Of a stretch of DNA of 64,000 nt, positions 44,732 to 53,140 are shown one piece after another (within the stretch, counting starts at the first letter, position 1; every line of letters starts with the position of its first letter). The position numbers and the translations under genes were made by a program. The stretch is from NCBI RefSeq assembly GCF_016411865.1, contig NZ_JAEKJA010000001.1, positions 62,001 to 126,000 on the forward strand, written 5' to 3'. Source of the DNA: Acuticoccus mangrovi (GTDB lineage: Bacteria > Pseudomonadota > Alphaproteobacteria > Rhizobiales > Amorphaceae). Under the pieces are notes generated by a model. That model did not search any database, was not told where the DNA came from, and worked only from the letters and a program-made list of their open reading frames with translations.

Positions 44732-46839
44732 GCGGCCTCCTGATCGGCGCGGGGGGTGAGGGCGATGCGCACCCCGCCGTCCGCCCCGCGGGTGATCTCG
44801 GCCGGACCGTCGATCCACACCGTGGCGCCGCCGACGGCGACGACGGCGGGTCCGGCGAGGGTGTGGCCGGCGCCGAGCGCGGCGGCGTCGAGAAAGCGGG
44901 TGGGGATCGCCGCTCCGTCCCGTCCGAGGACGGCGCCGTCCTCGACGAGGCTCGCCGCGTCGGGGGCGAGGGTCGCGGTGGTCGCTCCACCCTCGCGCTC
45001 GGCGGTGGCGACGAGACGCAGACTGACGAGCTCGACCTCGGACCCCGGCAGATCGAAGCCGTACTCGGCGACATAGGCGTCGCGGAAGGCCCGATCGATC
45101 GCCGCCGGCTCCGGGACGGGCTCGCCGCCCGCCCCGAGCGGGATCGACAGCTCGAAGAGCTGGCCGCGGAAGCGGATGTCGGCGAGGCGGGCCGTGGTGG
45201 CTGGCCGCAGCGGGATCGTCTCGGCGGCGAAGAGGGCGTCCATCTTCTCGATGAGCGGCACGAAGGCGGCGGCGAGGGCGTCGGCCGTCAGCGTGGCGAG
45301 GGTGGTGACGAGGGAGCGGCTCACGTCGTGGCGGACCGGGGCGAGGGTGGCGCCGAGGGCGCTGAACATGCCCGGCAGCGGCGGCACCGCGATCCGCTCG
45401 ATCCCCACCTCGCGGGCGATCGCGCTCGCATGGAGGGGGCCGGCGCCGCCGGAAGGCACCATGGTGAAGTCGCGCACGTCGAGCCCGCGGCGCACGGTGG
45501 CGAGGCGCACCATCTCCGCCATGTTGGCGGTGGCGATCTCGAGGATCGCGTGGGCCGCCTGGGCGACGTCCCAGCCGAGGGGGCGGGCGAGGTGGGTGTC
45601 GATGGCGATGCGCGCGAGGTCGGGCCGCAGCGTGATGCCGGCCTGCGCGAGCGGGCCCGGCCGCAGCGTGCCGATGACGGCGTGCGCGTCCGTGACGGTG
45701 GGGCGCGTGCCGCCCTTACCGTAGCATGCAGGGCCGGGCGAGGCGCCGGCGCTCTCCGGGCCGACCTTGAGGACGCCGGCCTCGTCGAGATAGGCGATGG
45801 AGCCGCCGCCGGCGCCGATCTCCACCACGTCGATGACGGGCGACAGGATGGGGTATCCCCCTGTGCGGCGGCCTTCGACGAGGCTGTCGGCGTAGAATTC
45901 GGTGATGATGCGCGGCTCGCCGTCCACCACCACTCCGGCCTTGGCGGTGGTGCCGCCCATGTCGAAGGCGAGGACGTTGGGCTCGCCGATGGTGGCGCCG
46001 AAGCGGGCGCTGGCGGTGAGGCCGGCGGCGGGGCCCGACTCCACGAGGTGGGCCGGATAGCGGGCGGCGTTCTGCGGCGTCGTCAGCCCGCCGCTCGACT
46101 TCACGATCGCGAGCCCGCCGGCACCGCGCTCCGCGAGACCCTTGTGGAGGCGCTCCAGATAGCCGCGCACGCGCGGGCCGATATAGGCGTTCACCACGGT
46201 GGTGGAGGTGCGCTCGAACTCGCCGATCTCCGGCGCGACGTCGCTGGAGAGGGAGACGAACGCCTCGGGCAGCGCGGCATCGAGGGCGGCCCCGACGGCG
46301 TGCTCGTGCTCGGGCGCGGCGTAGGCGTGGAGGAGGCAGACGGCGACGGCTTCGAAGCCCGCCGCACGCAGCTTCTCGACGAGCGGGCCGAGGTCGGGGA
46401 GCGGGGCGATCTCGCGCCCCTCGGCGTCGGTGCGGGCGGCGAGGCCGAAGCGGTCGCCCGGGGCGACCAGCGGCTCGGAGATCCGCACGTCGAAGGTGTA
46501 GAGCTCCGGCCGCGCCTGGCGGCGCAGCTCGATGACGTCGGTGAAGCCTTCCGTCGCGACGAGGGCGGTGCGCACCCCGCGCCGCTCGATGAGCGCGTTG
46601 GTGCCGACCGTCGTGCCGTGGCAGATGATGACGCCGTCGAGCGGGTGGCTCTCCTTGATGCGGTCGACGGCGTGCAGCACCGCGATCGCCGGATCCTGCG
46701 GTGTCGAGGGCAGCTTGAAGGCGTCGAGGCAGGCGCCCGTCGCAAGGTCGGCGACGATCGCGTCGGTGAAGGTGCCGCCCACGTCGATCCCGACGGCGAT
46801 GGACGGCAGCGCTCTCGATCCGTTGGGGCGGTCGGCCAT
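44728..46839 (-). CDS. hyuA: hydantoinase A/oxoprolinase family subunit
   Basis: The 703-residue protein has the N-terminal ATPase-like motif GIDVGGTFTDAIV (about 17-29). The central FDMGGTTAK and GAGGGS motifs of the actin-like fold follow (about 300-345). It supplies the ATP-driven half of the HyuAB complex. ATG 46839 follows AAGGTG. It lies 15 bases after the aminotransferase gene, so aminotransferase-hyuA-hyuB-racemase form one operon. Confidence 0.92.
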   Translation of the reverse strand: MADRPNGSRALPSIAVGIDVGGTFTDAIVADLATGACLDAFKLPSTPQDPAIAVLHAVDRIKESHPLDGVIICHGTTVGTNALIERRGVRTALVATEGFTDVIELRRQARPELYTFDVRISEPLVAPGDRFGLAARTDAEGREIAPLPDLGPLVEKLRAAGFEAVAVCLLHAYAAPEHEHAVGAALDAALPEAFVSLSSDVAPEIGEFERTSTTVVNAYIGPRVRGYLERLHKGLAERGAGGLAIVKSSGGLTTPQNAARYPAHLVESGPAAGLTASARFGATIGEPNVLAFDMGGTTAKAGVVVDGEPRIITEFYADSLVEGRRTGGYPILSPVIDVVEIGAGGGSIAYLDEAGVLKVGPESAGASPGPACYGKGGTRPTVTDAHAVIGTLRPGPLAQAGITLRPDLARIAIDTHLARPLGWDVAQAAHAILEIATANMAEMVRLATVRRGLDVRDFTMVPSGGAGPLHASAIAREVGIERIAVPPLPGMFSALGATLAPVRHDVSRSLVTTLATLTADALAAAFVPLIEKMDALFAAETIPLRPATTARLADIRFRGQLFELSIPLGAGGEPVPEPAAIDRAFRDAYVAEYGFDLPGSEVELVSLRLVATAEREGGATTATLAPDAASLVEDGAVLGRDGAAIPTRFLDAAALGAGHTLAGPAVVAVGGATVWIDGPAEITRGADGGVRIALTPRADQEAA

Positions 46840-46854
46840 GGGCACCTTGCCCGC

Positions 46855-47973
46855 CTAGAGGCTTTGCTCGATGGCGGCGAGCGCGTCGGCGAGGCGGTCC
46901 ATGTTGACTTTGCTGCCGACGTCGGAGCGCAGGAAGCGCTTGTCGAGGCCGCGGAAGGACACCGAGCCGTCCTTGATGATCACGCCCCGCTCCAGCAGTT
47001 TCTCGAAGACGATGGTGGAGTCGAGCCGGTCGTCCATCACCTCGATGAGGAAGAAGTTGGAGCGCGAGCCGGGCACCATGCGGAACGCCGTGAGACCGGA
47101 CATGCGCTGGGCGATGTAGCCGCGCATCTCCACGATGAGGTCGACGGTGCGGCGGATGTGCTCGTGATCGGTGAGGGCGGCGGCGGCGCCGGCCATCTGC
47201 ATGTGGCCCATGTTCCAGGTGGGCTTGATGTTCCAGAGCGGCCGGATGATCTCCGGCGCCGCGATGCCGAAGCCCGCCCGCAGCCCGGCGAGGCCGAACG
47301 CCTTGGAGAAGGTGCGCAGCACGATGAGGTTGGGGAACTCCTTCACGAGGTGGAGGCTGCCCTCGGTCTCGGTGAAGTGGATATAGGCCTCGTCCATCAC
47401 GACGAGGGCGTCGCCGGCGGCCTCGCAGATGCGGCGGATATCGGCCTCCGCCATCAGCTTGCCGGAGGGGCTGTGCGGGTTGGTGAGGAAGGCGATGCGG
47501 ATGGGCTCGCTCTTCAGCGCCTCGACGTAGGCGTCGACGCGGAAGTCCATCTCCCGGCCCATGTCGACATAGACCGGCACGCGCCCCTCGTTCTCGGCGA
47601 AGAGGTGGTAGATCGGGAAGCAGGGGCGGTACATCAGGATCTTGTCGCCCACCCCCGCGTAGGCGCGGATGATGAACGAGATCACCTCGGTCTCGCCCGT
47701 GCCGCAGACGACCTCGTCGGGCGCGACGTCGTAGCGGGCGGCGATCGCCTTGCGCAGCGGCTCGGCCGTCCAGCTCGGATACTGCTCGGTGAGGCCCATC
47801 GCGGCGGCGATCGCGATCAGCGCCTTGGGCGACGGGCCGAGCGGGTTTTCCGCCGAGCCGAGCTTGGCGATCTCGTCGACCAGCACGCCGTAGGTTTCGC
47901 AGACCGCCTCGCGCGTCAGTCCGGGCGTATAGGGTTCGCCCGTCACCAGGATGGGGTTGCTGACGCTTGCCAT
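46855..47973 (-). CDS. fold type I aminotransferase, histidinol-phosphate aminotransferase-like
   Basis: The 372-residue PLP enzyme has the Schiff-base lysine in RTFSKAFGLAGLR, NPHSPSGK and DEAYIHF. Sequence type is HisC-like, but its place at the head of the hydantoinase operon argues for a catabolic transaminase acting on the amino acid released from the ring (inference). ATG 47973 is preceded by a GGAG. An A/T-rich region directly upstream is the probable operon promoter. Confidence 0.87.
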   Translation of the reverse strand: MASVSNPILVTGEPYTPGLTREAVCETYGVLVDEIAKLGSAENPLGPSPKALIAIAAAMGLTEQYPSWTAEPLRKAIAARYDVAPDEVVCGTGETEVISFIIRAYAGVGDKILMYRPCFPIYHLFAENEGRVPVYVDMGREMDFRVDAYVEALKSEPIRIAFLTNPHSPSGKLMAEADIRRICEAAGDALVVMDEAYIHFTETEGSLHLVKEFPNLIVLRTFSKAFGLAGLRAGFGIAAPEIIRPLWNIKPTWNMGHMQMAGAAAALTDHEHIRRTVDLIVEMRGYIAQRMSGLTAFRMVPGSRSNFFLIEVMDDRLDSTIVFEKLLERGVIIKDGSVSFRGLDKRFLRSDVGSKVNMDRLADALAAIEQSL

Positions 47974-48023
47974 GGATCCGTCTCCGCTACGAGGGTCGCC
48001 GTCCACCAATTCCGGACGCGAGC

Positions 48024-48083
48024 AATGGGATAATGTGATCGTACAATTATGTAAATAATACTAGGTCAATTTTGTTTGATTGT
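48024..48083 (-). promoter_or_regulatory. A/T-rich promoter/operator region of the hydantoinase operon
   Basis: This is about 60 bases of unusually A/T-rich DNA in a GC-rich window. Two direct repeats, CAATTATGTAAAT (from 48044) and CAATTTTGTTTGA (from 48067), lie 23 bases apart, about two helical turns. On the minus strand -10-like TATTAT and TTGACC elements are present but not ideally spaced. The MocR gene ends 2 bases away, so this is a likely MocR target. Confidence 0.5.
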
Positions 48084-48084
48084 C

Positions 48085-49458
48085 CTACGCAATGGCGCCG
48101 ATGGCGGTTCGCGCGCCGGCGAGGCGCCGGGCGACGCGCTCCAGCGCGGTGCGGAGCTCGGCCCGCTCCTTTACCGCGCCGAGCGACAGGCGCAGCGCGT
48201 TCGGCGGCACGGCCTCGCCGATCACGAAGTGATGGGCCGGCGACACCGCGATGCCCTCGCGCAGCAGCTCGGTGTGGATCGCATCCGCCCGCTCGGTCGG
48301 ATCGAGCCGCAGCCACACGTGGTAGGAGGGCGAGTCCATCGGGTCGATCAGGTCGCCGAAGAGATTGAGCGCAAGTGTCCTGCGCCACTCGGCCTCCTCG
48401 CGATGGCGAGCGATGATCTCGCGGTGGGCGCCGGCGGCGATCAGCCGCCCGGCGACGGCCGCGGGCAGCGCCGGCGCGGTCCACTCGGTACCGTAGAGGG
48501 CGTCGCGCACCGCGCTCGCGAGCGCGTCCGGCACCGCGAGCCAGCCGACGCGCAGGCCCGAGCTGATGCTCTTCGATAGGCTCGTGACGTGCAGCGTCCG
48601 GCTCGGCAGCCGCGCGTAGAAGGTGTCCGCGTCCGCCGCGGCGAGGTGGCCGTAGATGTCGTCCTCGACCATCAGGAGATCGGCGCGCGTCACGACCTCG
48701 GCGATGGCGGATCGGCGCGCTCCGTCCATCGAGACGCCGGTCGGATTGTGGGTGACCGGGGTAGCGAGCACGACGCGGGCGCCGGACGCCGCTGCGGCCG
48801 CCTCGAGGGCTTCGGGCACCATGCCCTTGCCATCGGTCACCACCGGCATGAGCTCGATGCCGAGGAGATGGGCCATGCGGCGGATGCCCGTGTAGTTCAC
48901 CGCCTCGGTGACGACGCGCTCGCCCGGCCGGCACAGCGCGCTCAGCGCCGCCATCAGTCCCTGATTGCCGCCGGCGGTGAGGAACACGCTGTCGGGCGCC
49001 GCCTCGATGCCGCGCTCGGCGAGCCAGGCGCAGCCCGTCGCCCGCGCCGCGGCGGCGCCGCCCACGGCCTCGTAGCCGAAGACGTCCACCATGTCGCCCT
49101 CGGCCACCTCCTGCAGCGCCTCCTTCAGGAAAGGGGCGGCGATGGTGGAAGGGGGGCGGTTCACCGCGAGGTCGACGGGTCCGCTCGCCGTCGCCTGCGC
49201 GCCCGCGGCGACCACCGCGGGACGCGTCACATAGGTGCCGGAGCCGCGCCGGGTGACGACGTAGCCCTGACGTGCGAGCTCGGCGAAGGCCTTGGTCACG
49301 GTGGCGACGGTCACGCCGAGCTTCTGGGCGAGCTCGCGGTGGGCCGGCAGCCGCTCGCCCATCGGCAGGCGCCCGGCGAGGATCGCCTCGGCCAGCGAGT
49401 CGACGATGGCGACATATTTCGCGCCCGGCCGCGTCGCCACGCTGTCGAGCCACGCCAT
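48085..49458 (-). CDS. MocR-type regulator (GntR HTH fused to aminotransferase domain)
   Basis: The 457-residue protein has an N-terminal GntR winged helix (about 10-80: LPAHRELAQKLGVTVATVTKAFAEL). An aminotransferase-fold effector domain follows, with the PLP-lysine in SLSKSISSGLRVGW. MocR proteins sense PLP adducts of amino compounds. ATG 49458 aligns best with the family start. TTG 49494 (GGAGGGAG upstream) and GTG 49524 (overlapping the dctM stop as GTGA) are in frame and possible. It lies between the TRAP genes and the hydantoinase operon and probably controls one or both. Confidence 0.9.
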   Translation of the reverse strand: MAWLDSVATRPGAKYVAIVDSLAEAILAGRLPMGERLPAHRELAQKLGVTVATVTKAFAELARQGYVVTRRGSGTYVTRPAVVAAGAQATASGPVDLAVNRPPSTIAAPFLKEALQEVAEGDMVDVFGYEAVGGAAAARATGCAWLAERGIEAAPDSVFLTAGGNQGLMAALSALCRPGERVVTEAVNYTGIRRMAHLLGIELMPVVTDGKGMVPEALEAAAAASGARVVLATPVTHNPTGVSMDGARRSAIAEVVTRADLLMVEDDIYGHLAAADADTFYARLPSRTLHVTSLSKSISSGLRVGWLAVPDALASAVRDALYGTEWTAPALPAAVAGRLIAAGAHREIIARHREEAEWRRTLALNLFGDLIDPMDSPSYHVWLRLDPTERADAIHTELLREGIAVSPAHHFVIGEAVPPNALRLSLGAVKERAELRTALERVARRLAGARTAIGAIA

Positions 49459-49520
49459 GTCCGTCCCGTTCGCGTCGGTCTGCGTCGTCGCCAAGAGCTC
49501 CCTCCGGTGCGTGCGCGCGT

Positions 49521-50780
49521 TCACCAGCTCAATACCAGTCTTTCCACGCCCGGCAGGTACATGAGCGCCAGCAGGAACACCACGATTACCGCCACGAAGG
49601 GAACCGCGCCGCGGATCACCTCCGTCACCGGCACCCCGCTCACCGCGCTGATGACGAAGAGGTTGAGCCCGATCGGCGGGGTGATGACGGCGAGCTCCAT
49701 GTTCACCACCAGGAGCACGGCGAAGTAGATCGGGTCGATCCCCGACGCGGCGAGCACCGGCAGCAGGATCGGCATGGTGATGAGGATGATCGAGATCACC
49801 TCCAGGAACATGCCGGCGAGGACGAAGAAGAGCATCAGCCCGAGGAGGAGCTGCCAGCGATCCAGCTCCAGCGCCATCAGCCACTCGAACACGGCGTGGG
49901 GCACGCGCTCGGCGGTGAGGCCGTAGCTGAAGAGGTTGGCGGCGGCGAGGATCAGCATGACCATCGAGGCGGTGGCCGCCGCCGTCGTCAGCATCCGCGG
50001 CAACGCCGTCAGCGACACCCGGTGCACGGTGACGGCGAGGAGGAGGGCGTAGATGCAGGCGATCGCCGCGCTCTCCGTCGGGGTGAAGATGCCGCTGTAG
50101 ATGCCGCCCAGAATGATGACGGGCAGGAAGAGGATGCCGAGCGACCGGCGCGTCGCTGTGACCCGCTCCGCCCACGAGCGCCGGGGCGAGCGGGCGGTTT
50201 CGGTGCGCCGGCCCACGACGTAGGCGATGGCGCACAAAATGGCGGCGAGGGCGATGCCCGGCAGCGTGGCGGCGCTGAAGAGGGCGGCGATCGAGGTCTC
50301 CGCGACCATGCCGTAGACGATGAGCGGGATCGACGGCGGGATGAGGATGCCGATCCCGCCCGCGGCGGCGATAAGACCGATCGAGAAGCGCCGGCCGTAG
50401 CCGCGCTCGATCATCTCCGGGATCATGATGGAGCCGATCGCGGCGGCCGTCGCGGCCGAGGACCCGCAGATCGCCGAGAAGAAGGCGACCGCCACCACCG
50501 CGACCACCGGCAGGCCGCCGCTGTTGTGGCCGATCCAGGCGTCGATCATCTTGACCAGGCTGCGCGTGGCCCCGCTCTGGTTCAGGATCTCCGCCGCCAG
50601 GATGAAGAAGGGGATCGACAGCAGCGTGCTCGAATTGAGCGTGGCGAAGAGGTAGGCGGAGACGCTGCTCGGATAGTCGCCCGCGACGAGCATGTAGCCG
50701 AAGCCGGCGAGGACGAGGGCGAAGGCGATCGGCGCGCCGAGCAGGGCGCCGCCGGCGAAGAGGCCGAGGCTCAACCACAT
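49521..50780 (-). CDS. dctM: TRAP transporter large permease (DctM)
   Basis: The 419-residue integral membrane protein has about 12 helices and DctM-type motifs such as GSSAATAAAIGSIMIPEM and IPPSIPLIVYG. It is the ion-coupled transport subunit of the TRAP system and works with DctQ, whose stop lies 4 bases before this start. Substrate is set by DctP. Confidence 0.93.
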   Translation of the reverse strand: MWLSLGLFAGGALLGAPIAFALVLAGFGYMLVAGDYPSSVSAYLFATLNSSTLLSIPFFILAAEILNQSGATRSLVKMIDAWIGHNSGGLPVVAVVAVAFFSAICGSSAATAAAIGSIMIPEMIERGYGRRFSIGLIAAAGGIGILIPPSIPLIVYGMVAETSIAALFSAATLPGIALAAILCAIAYVVGRRTETARSPRRSWAERVTATRRSLGILFLPVIILGGIYSGIFTPTESAAIACIYALLLAVTVHRVSLTALPRMLTTAAATASMVMLILAAANLFSYGLTAERVPHAVFEWLMALELDRWQLLLGLMLFFVLAGMFLEVISIILITMPILLPVLAASGIDPIYFAVLLVVNMELAVITPPIGLNLFVISAVSGVPVTEVIRGAVPFVAVIVVFLLALMYLPGVERLVLSW

Positions 50781-50784
50781 CGGC

Positions 50785-51294
50785 TCAGTCCACCGCGCCC
50801 GGCGTCGGCGATTGCAGCACGGCGTCCGGCGTGCGGATCAGCGAGAGGATCCGCTGGAGTGTGCGCAGAGTGAGGAGGGCGCCGGCGATCGGCATGATGA
50901 GTTGCGGGGCCCACATGGGAATCTCGATCGTTCCGGTGGTGTGGTCGCCGAAGAGGAGGCTTTCGTCGACGAGCAGCCAGCCGGAATAAAGAAGCGCGAG
51001 CGACACGGTGAGCATCAGCACCTGCACCACGGTTTCGAGGACGAGGGCGCCGCGCCGGCTCAGGAGATTACGCAGGATGTCGACGCGCACATGGGTGTTG
51101 CGCTTCACCCCGAGGCTCGCCGTCAGCAGCACGCTGAACGTCGCCGAGAAGGTGGCGAGCTCGTAGACGCCGCTGATCCCGATATTGAACACCACGCGCA
51201 GGACGATCTGGGCGAACACCAGCGCGACGGCAACGAAGAGGAACAGGCCGCCGGCCTGTTCCTCCAAGGCATCCCAGAAGCGGAGGGCTCGCAT
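50785..51294 (-). CDS. dctQ: TRAP transporter small permease (DctQ)
   Basis: The 169-residue protein has four hydrophobic segments and the family pattern GVKRNTHVRVDIL after the second helix. ATG 51294 starts 11 bases after the dctP stop; an open frame extends to 51360 but would overlap dctP. It is part of the dctPQM operon. Confidence 0.87.
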   Translation of the reverse strand: MRALRFWDALEEQAGGLFLFVAVALVFAQIVLRVVFNIGISGVYELATFSATFSVLLTASLGVKRNTHVRVDILRNLLSRRGALVLETVVQVLMLTVSLALLYSGWLLVDESLLFGDHTTGTIEIPMWAPQLIMPIAGALLTLRTLQRILSLIRTPDAVLQSPTPGAVD

Positions 51295-51305
51295 TGCGCG
51301 CGGGA

Positions 51306-52301
51306 CTATTGGCGGATGGTGTCGATCATCGCCTTGATGTCGTCGCTCTGCTCGGCCCACACCGCCTCGGCGAGGGGCATCCAGGCGGCCTTCTGCTCGT
51401 CCGTCAGGTCGACGATGGTCATGCCGCTCTCCTTGAGCATCGATTCGGACTTCGCGATGTTCTCAAGAGTCTGCGCCTGATTCCACTCCGTCGCTTCCTT
51501 CATGGCGCGCAGGAAGCCTTCCTGCTGCTCGGCCGACATCGAGGCGAAGCTCTTGGCGTTCATCGCGACGCCGTAGCCGCCGACGCCCCAGAGCGCGCGC
51601 GTCATGGTCTTCAAGACCTCGCCCCAGCGCGCGGGGGCGGCATAGGTCGGGGTGGTGACGACGCCGTCGACGGTGCCCTGCTGCAGCGCCAGATAGACCT
51701 CGGTGGCGGGCATCGAGATCGGTGCGGCGCCGGCCTTGGAGAGCATCGATTCCAGCGGCTTGGAGGGGGCGACGCGGACCTTCATGCCGCTCAGGACGTC
51801 GGGCGTCGTGGCCGGCTTGTCGGTGGTGAAGGTGTAGACCGGTCCGTCGTGCCAGATGGCGAGGCCCTTGAGGCGTCGCGACTCGAGGTTTGCGAGGAGC
51901 TTCTGTCCGATCTCGCCGGAGAACACCTCCATCGCCTGCTTGGGCGAGGAGAACAGCATCGGCTGATAGAAGATGTCCCACAGCGGGTCGATGGAGGAAT
52001 AGTAGCTCGTGTAGGGGGCGATGATGTCCACCTGCCCGCGGGCGGCGGCGCGGATCTCCTCCACGGTCGGGACGAGCTGGCCGCCGGGATAGACTTCGAT
52101 CTTGACCGAGCCGTCGGTGTACTTCGCGACGAGCTCGGCGAAGAGGTCCGCCGTGCGGCCCTTGATGGCGGTGGCGGGGGCTTCATGCGCCAGCTTGAAG
52201 ACGATCTCTTGCGCCTCTGCGGGGGCGAGTGCGGCCGAGCCGGCCATCGCGGCGATGACGGCCGCGGATCGAATGCCCTTGAGGAAGGTGCGTCGCTGCA
52301 T
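51306..52301 (-). CDS. dctP: TRAP transporter substrate-binding protein (DctP)
   Basis: The 331-residue periplasmic protein has an export signal with a twin-arginine-like RRTFLKG and cleavage near AEA. The DctP fold motifs include the family-typical ALQQGTVDGVVT (about 210-221). GGAGGAGTAGATCA precedes the ATG. It captures an organic acid for DctQM. As the first gene of the operon it shares a 257-base divergent promoter region with the DUF1185-enamidase pair, suggesting a shared substrate. Confidence 0.93.
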   Translation of the reverse strand: MQRRTFLKGIRSAAVIAAMAGSAALAPAEAQEIVFKLAHEAPATAIKGRTADLFAELVAKYTDGSVKIEVYPGGQLVPTVEEIRAAARGQVDIIAPYTSYYSSIDPLWDIFYQPMLFSSPKQAMEVFSGEIGQKLLANLESRRLKGLAIWHDGPVYTFTTDKPATTPDVLSGMKVRVAPSKPLESMLSKAGAAPISMPATEVYLALQQGTVDGVVTTPTYAAPARWGEVLKTMTRALWGVGGYGVAMNAKSFASMSAEQQEGFLRAMKEATEWNQAQTLENIAKSESMLKESGMTIVDLTDEQKAAWMPLAEAVWAEQSDDIKAMIDTIRQ

Positions 52302-52346
52302 TGATCTACTCCTCCATTTTCACCAAAGCATCCTACCTCGGCCGAT

Positions 52347-52385
52347 AATTGCAATGACTTTTTTGTGGCATTGATTGCAGCAATT
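52347..52385. promoter_or_regulatory. A/T-rich repeat elements upstream of dctP
   Basis: AATTGCAATG (52347) is followed by CATTGATTGCAGCAATT (52369-52385). The outer parts are inverted copies interrupted by 7 bases, and ATTGC-type words recur further on (about 52480 and 52530) in the same divergent region. They could be operators for MocR or another regulator. A TTGACT-N16-TAATGT pair (52503-52530) might drive the DUF1185 gene. Confidence 0.35.
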
Positions 52386-52558
52386 TTCGCCGGATGCCTA
52401 TTTCGTGTTCGCCCTCGCTGGCGAGTGGATGGGGTCGAAAGCCCAGGGGCGGCGCCGTTCTCGCGGTTTCGGTATGCGTCAATTGCGGCCTGTTGACACA
52501 AATTGACTCGCCACTCGGGCGGTCTAATGTCGCAATGTCCCGTGGGTGGAGCATGACA

Positions 52559-53140
52559 ATGGCGCTGAGTATCCGACGAACATACACGTTCGAGACCATC
52601 AAACGGGAGGAGGCGGGCATCGCCGCGGCGACGCCGCTGCGCAAGCTCGCCGTCGCCGTGGTGGTGGAGAATGCGTGGCTCGGCGAATATGTCGCCGACC
52701 TCGGCCCCGCCATCGCCGCTTCGGTGGAACTCGGCGAGATGATCGGCGACACCGCCCGCCGCCACTTCGCCCCCGGCGAGGTGCAGAGCTACGGCAAGGG
52801 CGGCATCGTCGGCCTCGCCGGCGAGCAGGAGCACGCCAACGCGCTGCTGACCACGCGCTTCGCCGACCCCGTGCGCGAGGCGATCGGCGGCGGCAAGGCG
52901 TGGATCTCGTCGATGACGAAGGTCGCCGCGCCGGGCACGCTGATCGACATTCCGATGAACCACAAGGACGACGTCTACGTCCGCTCCCACTATGACGGCA
53001 TGTCGCTGGTGCTGCCCGACGCGCCGATGCCGGACGAGATCGCCGTCATCGTGTGCTTTGCCACCGGCGGGCGGCTCAACGCGCGCGTCGGCGGCCTCAC
53101 CCACGACGAGGTGATGGCCCGCGAGGCGGCCGGCAAATGA
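52559..53140 (+). CDS. amino acid synthesis family protein (DUF1185)
   Basis: The 193-residue protein matches the DUF1185/PF06684 pattern. It starts IRRTYTFETIKREEAG and continues with KLAVAVVVENAWLGEYV, SYGKGGIVGLAGEQEHANALL, IDIPMNHKDDVYVRSHYD and a hydrophobic DEIAVIVCFATGGRLNAR. Biochemical function is not known to me; genes of this family often sit in catabolic clusters. ATG 52559 has GGAG 7 bases upstream. The stop overlaps the enamidase-like gene as ATGA. Confidence 0.82.
   Translation: MALSIRRTYTFETIKREEAGIAAATPLRKLAVAVVVENAWLGEYVADLGPAIAASVELGEMIGDTARRHFAPGEVQSYGKGGIVGLAGEQEHANALLTTRFADPVREAIGGGKAWISSMTKVAAPGTLIDIPMNHKDDVYVRSHYDGMSLVLPDAPMPDEIAVIVCFATGGRLNARVGGLTHDEVMAREAAGK

Noticed and set aside
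44863-48033. 1056-codon plus-strand open frame
   Set aside because: Antisense to hyuA and the aminotransferase; composition is Gly/Arg/Glu/His low-complexity typical of shadow frames.
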